Below, one piece after another: positions 9,039-16,902 of a stretch of DNA of 64,000 nucleotides. The stretch covers positions 1-64,000 of the forward strand of contig NZ_JBGFGP010000157.1 of NCBI RefSeq assembly GCF_041224545.1. Reading direction: 5' to 3'. Each line of letters begins with the position of its first letter. The stretch's first letter is position 1. The DNA is from Sedimentitalea sp041224545. Lineage in GTDB: Bacteria; Pseudomonadota; Alphaproteobacteria; Rhodobacterales; Rhodobacteraceae. The position numbers and the translations under genes were made by a program. The notes under the pieces are model-generated. The model ran no database searches. It worked only from the letters and a program-made list of their open reading frames with translations, and was not told the DNA's origin.

Positions 9039-10073
9039 ATGCTTTCACGGCGAGCCTTCATCCGTGGCGCAAACGGCATCGCGCTGACGATACCGTTTCT
9101 CGGCCTGATCGGATGCGACGACACCCGCGCCGATGGTGTACACAGCATCAGCGGCAAGACCATGGGAACGACCTATAACGTCAAGGTCGCCCGTGCCCCC
9201 AAGGCGGTCGACGGAGAGGACCTCGCATCACGCATTCAGGCCAGCCTCGATGGTGTCGAAGGCCTGATGTCGACCTATCGGACGACCTCGGAACTGTCGC
9301 TGTTCAACGCTGACGCCCCCGGCAGCCGCCGGTCGGTATCGCCCGACACCGCGCGGGTGATCGAAGCGGCCCTGACCGTTGCCGACATGACGGATGGTGC
9401 GTTCGACCCGACGGTCGGCCCGCTGGTCGATCTCTGGGGGTTCGGCCCCGGCGGCACCCGCACCGGCATCCCGGCGGACGCCGAGATCGCGGCGGCGATG
9501 TCCGACCTGGGATACCGGAACATTTCCATTTCCAACCAGGAGCTTGGCAAGACCACGCAGGCACGGCTCGACCTGTCCGGAATTGCCAAGGGGTATGGGG
9601 TCGACAAGGTTGCCGAACTGCTCGATTCCGAGGGCATCGAACATTACCTGGTCGAAGTCGGCGGCGAAATCCGCACACGCGGGATGTCTCCCGAAGACCG
9701 GGCCTGGCGGCTTGGCATCGAAAAGCCCAACCCGAACGTGCGCGACATCCAGCAGGTGATCGGCCTGTCCGGACATGCGCTGGCGTCATCCGGCAATTAC
9801 CGTATCTTCTTCGAAGCCGACAGCCAGCGTTATGCGCATATCATCGACCCGCGCAACGGCCGCCCCCTGACCCATGATCTGGCCTCGGCGACCGTCATCG
9901 CGACCAGCACAACGCAGGCAGACGCCCTGTCGACGGCAATGCTGGTGATGGGGGCGGAGAAGGCAATGAGCTTTGCGCGCGAGCACGATATCGCCGCCTT
10001 CCTGATCTCGGGTCGCGACGGCACCTTTACCGATTCCGCTTCGCCGGCCTTCGAGCGTCTGCTCAGCGCCTGA
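9039..10073 (+). CDS. apbE: ApbE-family FAD:protein FMN transferase
   Basis: This 344-residue exported enzyme transfers FMN from FAD to a threonine in target proteins. The N-terminus combines a twin-arginine-like SRRAFIRG with a lipobox ending LIGC (cysteine near 26), suggesting a membrane-anchored periplasmic lipoprotein. ApbE motifs present are GKTMGTTY, the substrate loop SGIAKGYGVD and the metal-binding STTQADALSTAM. Its position beside the nqr operon makes NqrB and NqrC the probable targets. It converges with a flavin reductase gene, overlapping it by 11 bp. A second ApbE-type protein (NirX) lies at 60 kb. Confidence 0.95.
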   Translation: MLSRRAFIRGANGIALTIPFLGLIGCDDTRADGVHSISGKTMGTTYNVKVARAPKAVDGEDLASRIQASLDGVEGLMSTYRTTSELSLFNADAPGSRRSVSPDTARVIEAALTVADMTDGAFDPTVGPLVDLWGFGPGGTRTGIPADAEIAAAMSDLGYRNISISNQELGKTTQARLDLSGIAKGYGVDKVAELLDSEGIEHYLVEVGGEIRTRGMSPEDRAWRLGIEKPNPNVRDIQQVIGLSGHALASSGNYRIFFEADSQRYAHIIDPRNGRPLTHDLASATVIATSTTQADALSTAMLVMGAEKAMSFAREHDIAAFLISGRDGTFTDSASPAFERLLSA

Positions 10074-10575
10074 TCGCGGCGTAACGCCCGTTGAAATACA
10101 ATAGCGGATCGGCCGCAATCAGCGGCCGAATCGCCTCGACCCGTCCGATCAGGATGTGATGATCGCCCATGTCGAGTACGCGCTCTTTTCGGCAATCCAG
10201 CGCAGTCAATGCCTCCGGGAACACCGGGCAACCCGTGGTGAGCGTCCGAGTTTTCAGCCCCTCCAATCCATCGATTGTTTCCTGCGCAAACCGGTTTGAA
10301 AGCTCGACCTGCGCATCGCTCAGAACATTCACGGCAAAGCATCCGGCGGTCAGGAAACGCCCGAGATGAAAGGCCGACTTGTCGAGGCAAAACAGGATCA
10401 GCGGTGGTTCCAGCGACAACGAGGTAAAGGAATTTACGGTGACCGCGCAGGCATCTTTGCCAATCTCGCCGCAGGTTACCACCGCAACCCCGGTGGCAAA
10501 CCCACCGAGAGCCTCGCGCATCCGCGCCGGCGACGGTTCCTGAAACGGCTGACCGCCGTCCGGCGCATTCTTCAC
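10063..10575 (-). CDS. Flavin reductase (HpaC-like, FMN-binding)
   Basis: This 170-residue flavin reductase domain protein has the family pattern ATGVAVVTC, TVNSFTSLSLEPPLILFCLDK and GDHHILIGRVEAI. Members reduce FMN or FAD with NAD(P)H, often for a two-component monooxygenase. No partner oxygenase is adjacent. The GTG start at 10575 follows a G-rich sequence, and a later ATG would remove 18 residues including no core motif. The 3' ends of this gene and apbE overlap tail to tail. Confidence 0.85.
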   Translation of the reverse strand: MKNAPDGGQPFQEPSPARMREALGGFATGVAVVTCGEIGKDACAVTVNSFTSLSLEPPLILFCLDKSAFHLGRFLTAGCFAVNVLSDAQVELSNRFAQETIDGLEGLKTRTLTTGCPVFPEALTALDCRKERVLDMGDHHILIGRVEAIRPLIAADPLLYFNGRYAAIRR

Positions 10576-10916
10576 GTCTCGCCCCCCCCATTTCGGCCCG
10601 GATGCAGTGCCACCTATCGTGGTTCGTGACGTGCATTAATCATAGAAAGCGGTCAGAGCAAGCATCGCGCACGCCGCGAGCCTGGCGTGTCGATTGGCCG
10701 GGAAACGCATTTTGCCCGAAAGTGGTTCCAACGGTAGAACATGTTAACGCGTCAAGATCAGGCACCGCACGGTTGGAGTACGATCCATGTTCCGGCGTCG
10801 CCTCATTTCCCATTTGTCCGATGGCCGAGACTGCTCGCGGCATTTTGTAACGGCCCATCAGACCACCGGAGGGGATGGTTATCCGCGCACTCCCGGAAAT
10901 TGAAGCGCGGCTTGCT
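10576..10916. other. Intergenic region, no gene seen
   Basis: These 341 bp lie between the start of the flavin reductase gene and the stop of proV, both on the minus strand. It must hold the flavin reductase promoter and possibly the end of the proVWX transcript. I see no convincing hairpin with a T tract, no RNA gene and no supported coding sequence. Confidence 0.5.
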
Positions 10917-11981
10917 TCAGCGCGCGGAAGCAGCGCGCGCCGCGTCGCCACGACCTGACGCATAAGGGATCAGCGCCGACAGGAGATCACGCGTCTCGAT
11001 CTTGCCCGCAGCCTTGCCATCGCGTGACACCATGACCGTAGCGTCGCTGCGCCCCTCGGCCACACGGATGACGTCTTCCAGCGTATCGTGCCAATCGACC
11101 TCGCCAATCACGGCTCCGGCCGGCTCGCCGGTGGTTGCAATCGTGCCCGCCCGCAGAACTCGCGCCCGGTTGATGTCGCCCACGAAGGCTTCGATATACG
11201 GGTCGGCTGGGCGCATCACGATCTGTTGCGGCGCACCCTGCTGTACGACCGCCCCGTCCTTGAGAATGACGAGATGGTCCGCCAGCTTGAGAGCTTCATC
11301 CAGATCGTGTGTGATAAAGACGATGGTCTTGTGCAACTCGGTCTGCAATTCGAGCAACAGGTCCTGCATGTCGGTGCGGATAAGCGGGTCGAGCGCCGAG
11401 AAGGCTTCGTCAAGCAGCATGATATCTGTGTCCGCAGTCAGCGCCCTTGCGATCCCGACCCGCTGCTGCATTCCGCCGGACAACTGCCGGGGGTAGCGAT
11501 CCTCGAAACCCGACAGACCAACGCGATCCAGCCATTTTCGGGCCTCGGCCTCGCGCGTTTCGCGCGCCTCGCCACGGATGCGCGGCGCCATGGCGGTGTT
11601 TTCCAGCACCGTGTTGTGCGGCAGCAGCGCAAATTTCTGAAACACCATCGACATGGCACGCCGGCGCAACCGGCGCAGGCTCCCTTCATCGAGCTGCATG
11701 ACGTCCTGACCGTCCATCAGAATCTCGCCCGCAGTGGGTTCGATGAGACGGTTGAGGTGGCGGATCAGGGTGGATTTTCCAGACCCCGACAAGCCCATGA
11801 TAACCGAAATCTGCCCCGCCTGCATATCGATGCAGATGTCGCGCAAACCCAGTACGTGCCCATGTCGTTCCATCAGTTCGGCTTTGCCGATCCCACCGTC
11901 GCGCACCTTTGGCAAAACGCGCTGCGGATCTGGACCGAAGATCTTGTAGAGGTTCCTGACGCGGATCTTGGGGGCTGTCAT
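10917..11981 (-). CDS. proV: Glycine betaine/proline-type ABC transporter ATP-binding protein
   Basis: This 354-residue ATPase of the ProV/OpuAA family powers uptake of quaternary amines. Walker A is GLSGSGKST, the signature is LSGGMQQRVGIARAL, Walker B is IMLLDEAFSALD and the switch histidine lies in FITHDLDEAL. The insertion before Walker A containing AELMERHGHVLGL is typical of ProV. The C-terminal portion resembles a CBS-like regulatory domain (HDTLEDVIRVAEGRSDATVMVSRDG). It starts 6 bp after the permease stop and ends the operon proX-proW-proV. Confidence 0.93.
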   Translation of the reverse strand: MTAPKIRVRNLYKIFGPDPQRVLPKVRDGGIGKAELMERHGHVLGLRDICIDMQAGQISVIMGLSGSGKSTLIRHLNRLIEPTAGEILMDGQDVMQLDEGSLRRLRRRAMSMVFQKFALLPHNTVLENTAMAPRIRGEARETREAEARKWLDRVGLSGFEDRYPRQLSGGMQQRVGIARALTADTDIMLLDEAFSALDPLIRTDMQDLLLELQTELHKTIVFITHDLDEALKLADHLVILKDGAVVQQGAPQQIVMRPADPYIEAFVGDINRARVLRAGTIATTGEPAGAVIGEVDWHDTLEDVIRVAEGRSDATVMVSRDGKAAGKIETRDLLSALIPYASGRGDAARAASAR

Positions 11982-11987
11982 CGCGAT

Positions 11988-13019
11988 CTAGTCCGTCTCG
12001 TGCGTGGGATCGATACGTTGCAGCGCGGCTTTGGAACACCGGTCCAGCATCACCGCAAGCAGGACGATGCCAAAGCCTGCCACCAGACCGACACCAAGTT
12101 CAAGATTGCGGATGCCGCGCAGCACCAGCACACCAAGCCCCGGCGCGGACACCAGCGAGGCGATGACCACCATGGCGAGGCTCATCATGATCGTCTGGTT
12201 TACACCCGCCATTATATTTGGAAGCGCCAGCGGCAATTGCACACCAAAGAGCTTTTGCCGGTCGGTCATGCCAAATGCGGAGGCGGCCTCGATCACGTCC
12301 TTGTCCACCAGCCGGATACCAAGATCGGTAAGGCGGATGACCGGCACGATGGCGTAAAGGATGATCGCGATCCCGTAGAGTTTCGGCTCGGTCACGGAAA
12401 AAAGAAAGATCAGCGGAATCAGGTAGACGAAACTGGGCAGGGTCTGAAGCATGTCGAGGATCGGCAGCATCACTTTTTGCATCCGGTCGGATCGCGACAT
12501 CAGGATCCCCACCGGAACCCCGAGCAGGACGCTCAGCCCGGTACAGACAAATATGATCGACAGGGTCTGGAGCGCCACATCCAGATGATCGATCAAACCG
12601 AAAAAAACAAAGACCGCAGCCACGAAGACCGTGATGCCAACCTTGCGCGTGGCCACCCACGCCACCCAGACCAGCAAGGGGATTAACACCCACCACGGGG
12701 TCGCGGTAAACGCCCAGAGCGCCGCCTCGAGCATCCATGAAAGCGGTTGCGTCAACGGGTCGAACACGAATTTCAGACTGTCCTTGATGGCAAGAAAGCC
12801 CTGTTCGACACTGAGGGTGATGTCCCGAGTCTGCGGGATCGCGTCACACGCCTCGTGAAGGGTATCCAGCGACGGGAACGGTAGCGTATCGCCCTCCTCT
12901 CCCCCGCTGCTCTTGGCCAGCAACTGCGCCATGCTCATGGGCGCATCTGATGCTTCGGCATCGCACCAGTCTCGCAATCCCAATCGGTCAAAAATCCTGT
13001 CGTAGCTCGACACCCGCAT
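11988..13019 (-). CDS. proW: Glycine betaine/proline-type ABC transporter permease
   Basis: This 343-residue membrane permease has an N-terminal soluble extension followed by about six or seven helices. It carries the BPD_transp_1 region with a coupling segment around IEAASAFGMTDRQKLFGVQLPLALPNIMAG. It matches ProW in organisation, including the long N-terminus. It sits between the binding protein (about 67 bp upstream) and the ATPase. Substrate is inferred from neighbours to be glycine betaine or a related betaine. Confidence 0.93.
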   Translation of the reverse strand: MRVSSYDRIFDRLGLRDWCDAEASDAPMSMAQLLAKSSGGEEGDTLPFPSLDTLHEACDAIPQTRDITLSVEQGFLAIKDSLKFVFDPLTQPLSWMLEAALWAFTATPWWVLIPLLVWVAWVATRKVGITVFVAAVFVFFGLIDHLDVALQTLSIIFVCTGLSVLLGVPVGILMSRSDRMQKVMLPILDMLQTLPSFVYLIPLIFLFSVTEPKLYGIAIILYAIVPVIRLTDLGIRLVDKDVIEAASAFGMTDRQKLFGVQLPLALPNIMAGVNQTIMMSLAMVVIASLVSAPGLGVLVLRGIRNLELGVGLVAGFGIVLLAVMLDRCSKAALQRIDPTHETD

Positions 13020-13085
13020 GTCTCCTGCGCGAAAATTGCCTGCGCCCCGGCGGCTTTTCCCGGCCGGGGCGATGCTGACTTCGGC

Positions 13086-14048
13086 CTATTGCAGCAGGGC
13101 CGACAGCTTGTCCTTCGCGCTATCGCTGAGCCAGCCGGCCCAGATATCCGGGTCGCTGGTCAGAAAGTACACGGCGCCTTCTTCGGCGGATGCGTTGTTG
13201 TCTTCCATCCAGGCCAGGATGCCGCCCATCTGTTCATTCGTAAAAGTGATGTTGGACATCAGTTTGGCAATTTCCGGCTCTCTTTGCTGAAAGCTGCTTG
13301 TCGCCGCGGTCTTGACCGCCGCGCGCGGATAGGCCGAGATACCGGGTTCGGCACATTCCTTGCTGCTGTTGCAGGTATGCGTCTCGGCGTCATAGGCCGC
13401 CGTCTCGACAAGTACCATGGGATATTTTCCCAGAATTGCGGTCGGTGCCCAGTAAAACCCGAACCACGGCTCCTTGTTCGCATAAGCCGAGGCAATAGCC
13501 GTTGCCAGCGTTTCGCCCGATCCGTGATTGAACACCTCGATACCGGCGCCTTCCATGTCGATGACGCGGTTCATGTTGTCATTGACCGTCCGGCAGCCCC
13601 AGCCATCGGGGCAATTGTCAAACCGTCGTCCGACCAGATCGGGATTGGCAAGGATTCCGTCCAGCGTTGCCGCCTCGGGGTTGGCATCAACCACGTATTG
13701 CGGCACCCACCAGCCTTCGATGCCGCCATCCGACAACACATCAGCCAGTTCGACCAGCTTGCCTTCCTCGACCAGCTTGGCATAGGCGGGCGCGGTATTG
13801 ATCCACAATTCTGTCAGAATGTCAGGCTTGCCGGTTTCCGCAACCGAGGTCAGCGCCGTCGGCGTCGAGGATGGAACCATGGTGACCGCGCATCCATAAC
13901 CCTGCTCCATCAGAAATTTGGCGACCGACGTGACCACATTCGCCGAGGCCCAGTCCATCTGGGTAATCGTGACTTCACCACATTCTTCCGCGACGGCCGG
14001 GGCGACAAGACCCAGGACACATGCAGATGCCAGCAACACTCTTTTCAT
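13086..14048 (-). CDS. proX: Periplasmic betaine-binding protein (ProX/OpuAC type)
   Basis: This 320-residue type II binding protein starts with a cleavable signal peptide (MKRVLLASACVLGLVAPAVA). The ATG at 14048 follows AGAGGAG and fits the signal peptide, so an upstream in-frame extension is rejected. Several tryptophans that could form the aromatic box for a trimethylammonium headgroup are visible (MDWAS, TELW, GWWVPQ, PWFGFYW). It is the first gene of the ABC operon and is divergent from a LysR regulator. The link to the MttB-like and DMGDH-like genes suggests a betaine substrate. Confidence 0.92.
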   Translation of the reverse strand: MKRVLLASACVLGLVAPAVAEECGEVTITQMDWASANVVTSVAKFLMEQGYGCAVTMVPSSTPTALTSVAETGKPDILTELWINTAPAYAKLVEEGKLVELADVLSDGGIEGWWVPQYVVDANPEAATLDGILANPDLVGRRFDNCPDGWGCRTVNDNMNRVIDMEGAGIEVFNHGSGETLATAIASAYANKEPWFGFYWAPTAILGKYPMVLVETAAYDAETHTCNSSKECAEPGISAYPRAAVKTAATSSFQQREPEIAKLMSNITFTNEQMGGILAWMEDNNASAEEGAVYFLTSDPDIWAGWLSDSAKDKLSALLQ

Positions 14049-14227
14049 GATCGCTCCTCTTAAACTGCGCCGGGCCGAATTTCCGAGCGGCCGGTCGTGG
14101 TGAGTAACGCTTCCATGTTTTCCGCTCGGCACTGACCGGATTTGAATTTGTACGATTTATTGAGATTTATAGTTATAATTTTTGCGACTAAGGTGGCCTT
14201 GAATATGCAACGATCCCGGTAGATCCC
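14049..14227. promoter_or_regulatory. Divergent promoter region of proX and the LysR gene
   Basis: This 179-bp spacer contains an AT-rich core at about 14145-14195, unlike the GC-rich surroundings, with several TTAT/ATAA elements. LysR proteins usually bind such divergent spacers and autoregulate. No single operator can be assigned with confidence. Confidence 0.45.
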
Positions 14228-15202
14228 ATGCCACGACAAGCCGCCGCCAAGGACCTGAGCCTCAAGTCGCTCGAGCTGTTCCAGATCTGCGCCCAGAAGG
14301 GATCGCTTCAGGCTGCGGCGCGGGAAACCGGGCTGACCGTGAGCACCGTTTCGCACCATCTTCGCAATCTCGAAGATCATCTGGGCGTCGATCTCTTCAA
14401 CCATGCGCGGCGCCCCATGGTGCTGACCCCGAAGGGCGCAGCATTCCTGCGAAATATCGACGGTGCCCTCTTTGCCATTCGCAAGGCCAAGGCCGAGGCA
14501 TCGGCCGGAAGTCTGACCGAGGCCAGCTATCTGCGTATCGGCACAATCGAGGATTTCGACAGCGACATCGTGCCCGAGCTTGCGGTGTTCCTGTCCTCCT
14601 ACATGCCGGCCTGCGATTTCATGTACCAGACCGAGTCCAGCCACACGATTATCGACATGCTCCGCAACCGCCAACTCGACCTGGGAATCGCAGCGGCGCC
14701 GGGCGAGCGGCTGGGCGCGCTGCAAGACCGCCCGCTGTTGCGCGACCCCTTTATCGTGGTCCTGCCCCTGATCGAGGAACAGTCCCTCGGCGACATCGTC
14801 GAAAACCGCACCAAGCTGCCCTTCCTGCATTTTTCCAGCAATCTGATGATTGCCCGCCAGATCGAAAGTCAGCTGCGCCGATTGGGGGTCGCCACATCAC
14901 ACAAGTTCGAATGCAGCAACAATCAGACGCTGATGGCAATGGTCGCCGCCGGTGCGGGGTGGACAATCACCACCCCCTTGCTGTTTTCGCGCGCCAAGCG
15001 ATTTCATCCCCGGCTTCGCATGCATCGGTTTCCCGGCAAGAGCTTTTCCAGGACGCTGGCGATCGTCGCGACGCCGGATTGTTCGCGCTCGGTCATCGAA
15101 CTCGTCGATGGCAAGATGCGTAGCCTGATCCGAGATCACGCGCTGTTGCCAATACACAAGGCCAACCCGTGGCTCGGGGATAGTTTCAAGCTGATCAACT
15201 GA
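14228..15202 (+). CDS. LysR-family transcriptional regulator
   Basis: This 324-residue protein has an N-terminal winged HTH (LELFQICAQKGSLQAAARETGLTV, STVSHHLRNLEDHLGVDLF). A LysR substrate-binding domain follows from about residue 95. It is divergent from the betaine ABC operon and convergent with the MttB-like gene (2-bp gap), so it probably regulates transport and demethylation. The co-inducer is unknown. It belongs to the LysR variety with a SHH recognition helix often found near one-carbon genes, but I cannot name a characterised orthologue. Confidence 0.92.
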   Translation: MPRQAAAKDLSLKSLELFQICAQKGSLQAAARETGLTVSTVSHHLRNLEDHLGVDLFNHARRPMVLTPKGAAFLRNIDGALFAIRKAKAEASAGSLTEASYLRIGTIEDFDSDIVPELAVFLSSYMPACDFMYQTESSHTIIDMLRNRQLDLGIAAAPGERLGALQDRPLLRDPFIVVLPLIEEQSLGDIVENRTKLPFLHFSSNLMIARQIESQLRRLGVATSHKFECSNNQTLMAMVAAGAGWTITTPLLFSRAKRFHPRLRMHRFPGKSFSRTLAIVATPDCSRSVIELVDGKMRSLIRDHALLPIHKANPWLGDSFKLIN

Positions 15203-15204
15203 CC

Positions 15205-16725
15205 TCAGAGAATAATATTGAAGGCAGAGCGAATATCCCTGTCGCGATCCGGCGCAAGGTAGTCGGGCCAATGATCGCGCAAGATCGCACGCGCCCGCGC
15301 GCGAGCGCGCGACCAGGCGTCCTGCGCCCCTTTTTCGGCCCAGGTCCGGGGTTCATCCCGATCCGCGATCACGGGATAGAAATAGTCCCGCTCCATCGCC
15401 GCGTAAGTTGCCTGCGCACCGAGAAAATGTCCTGGCCCCAGAACCGTGTCGCGGATCGCCTCGAATGCCAGGGTTTCATCCGTCACCTCGATGCCCCGCA
15501 GCGCACGATAGGTGTTGGAGTGCATCTCATCATCCAGCAGGAAGGCCTCGAAGCTCGCCCCCAAAAGCGATGCAGTCATACCCGAGCTTTCATAAATCAG
15601 ATTACCGCCCGCCAATGCCGCCGCCATCGAGGTTATGCCTTTTTCCATTCCGTATTGCGCGTCAATCGCCTTGGCATCGGTCATGGAACAGGCAATCCCC
15701 GATGGCAGCCCCAGCCAGTTCGACAATTGCGCCGACGCCGCGTTGAGCACTGCGGTCTCGCCGCCGCCGCCCGAAAAGGCACCCGAGCGCAGGTCAATCA
15801 CCAGCGGCCAGTTCGAGAATACCATTGGAAACCCCGGCTGGATCGCGTGGACCATGACAAGGCTGGCAAGTGTCTCTGCCAGCGATTGCGCGAGAAACCC
15901 GGCCAGTGTTGCCGGCGCCGTCGCCCCCGCCTGTGCTGCGGTGATGCAGGAAATCGGGATATTGTGCCGGATGCATTCATAGACCACGTCAACTGCGTCC
16001 TCACCATACCTCATGGGCGAGATCACCGGACTGATATGAGCTTTCATGAAGGGTCGTCTGGAAAACTCGCCTTCGCCCCCCGCCGCAATATCGAGCATCC
16101 GCACGATCGGCGCGACGTGGCTGGCCAGCGTGAACGAGGTCGCAGTCGGCTTGGTTGTGTGCCTGAGCAATGCGTAGGCTGTATTCACGTCAAGATCGAA
16201 GTTGTCCGGCACGTCCGTCGCCACACAGCAGCGGGTAAACCAGCTGACATTGGCCAGCGTGTCCTGCAGCCGCGTGAAATCATGCAGATCCTTCAGCGTC
16301 GCCGGCCGATACAGCCCGCTCTCCATGTCCAGAGTCTGTACAGCTGCGCCGCCCGTGCCGAAATAGACCCGGTTGCCGCCCACCTCGATCGAGCGATCGG
16401 GATCGCGCCCGTGCAGAACAAACGTCTTGGCGGCCTGATCCACCGCGCTCTCGACAAGTGCAGCCGGAAACAGCACCCGCCCCGCCCCGTCATCCACCGC
16501 GCCCACCGCGATCAGGTCCTCGCGCAGGCGCGCCGGTACCTCTCCCATGCCCAGTTTTTCGAGCAGGTCGAGCGCGGTGTCATAGATGCGGCGCAACTCG
16601 GCGTCGGAGAGCGGCTTGTAACTGCCACCGACCTGACCGGGCGGGCAGGGGTCCCGCGTGGGCTTGGCGGCGCGCAGAGCCATTCTCTCCCGTCTTCCTG
16701 TTCTCCGACCACGCACCACAGACAT
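15205..16725 (-). CDS. MttB-family trimethylamine/betaine methyltransferase (non-pyrrolysine)
   Basis: This 506-residue protein belongs to the COG5598/MttB superfamily, whose members transfer a methyl group from a quaternary or tertiary amine to a corrinoid protein. The body follows the family pattern (YFGTGGAAVQTLDMESG, CITAAQAGATAPATLAGF, GVASMTD-like ACSMTDAKAID). The reading frame has no in-frame amber codon, so it is of the non-pyrrolysine type like the characterised glycine betaine methyltransferase MtgB. The start at 16725 has GGGAGGAG upstream; a 25-residue extension is unlikely. No corrinoid protein or reactivase is found in this window. The neighbouring DMGDH-like enzyme would use dimethylglycine, the product of betaine demethylation. 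Confidence 0.85.
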   Translation of the reverse strand: MSVVRGRRTGRRERMALRAAKPTRDPCPPGQVGGSYKPLSDAELRRIYDTALDLLEKLGMGEVPARLREDLIAVGAVDDGAGRVLFPAALVESAVDQAAKTFVLHGRDPDRSIEVGGNRVYFGTGGAAVQTLDMESGLYRPATLKDLHDFTRLQDTLANVSWFTRCCVATDVPDNFDLDVNTAYALLRHTTKPTATSFTLASHVAPIVRMLDIAAGGEGEFSRRPFMKAHISPVISPMRYGEDAVDVVYECIRHNIPISCITAAQAGATAPATLAGFLAQSLAETLASLVMVHAIQPGFPMVFSNWPLVIDLRSGAFSGGGGETAVLNAASAQLSNWLGLPSGIACSMTDAKAIDAQYGMEKGITSMAAALAGGNLIYESSGMTASLLGASFEAFLLDDEMHSNTYRALRGIEVTDETLAFEAIRDTVLGPGHFLGAQATYAAMERDYFYPVIADRDEPRTWAEKGAQDAWSRARARARAILRDHWPDYLAPDRDRDIRSAFNIIL

Positions 16726-16744
16726 CGCGCTCCTCCCATTTTGC

Positions 16745-16756
16745 CTTGAATTCAAG
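16745..16756. promoter_or_regulatory. Perfect 12-bp palindrome in divergent promoter region
   Basis: CTTGAATTCAAG is a perfect palindrome 20 bp upstream of the MttB-like start and 147 bp upstream of the DMGDH-like start. It is a candidate operator, for example for the adjacent LysR protein or another dimeric regulator. Confidence 0.35.
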
Positions 16757-16794
16757 ACACTTGGAGAGGTTCCCCGCAAACCCGCCGTCAAATT

Positions 16795-16812
16795 TCGCAA
16801 ATTATCGCAAAT
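16795..16812. repeat. Direct repeat TCGCAAAT with 10-bp period
   Basis: Two copies of TCGCAAAT (16795-16802 and 16805-16812) are spaced one helical turn apart in the divergent promoter region of the MttB-like and DMGDH-like genes. They could be tandem half-sites on one DNA face. Confidence 0.4.
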
Positions 16813-16902
16813 AGATTTTCATATTCTCGAAGTTTTGGTGAACAATTTGCATCGCCTGTGCCTCCCGGTGCCATTTATGCGCAACTTGCATTCGGAGGCG
16901 CC

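Noticed and set aside
11088..12686. 532-codon plus-strand frame opposite proV/proW
   Set aside because: The predicted product is rich in His, Asp and Gln in the pattern of antisense GC-rich coding DNA and spans two real genes.
15205..16725. Pyrrolysine-type MttB with in-frame amber codon
   Set aside because: The frame is continuous with no internal TAG, so it is the non-pyrrolysine class.
15271..16749. 492-codon plus-strand frame opposite the MttB-like gene
   Set aside because: It is antisense to a well-supported family member, with no domain and no start signal.
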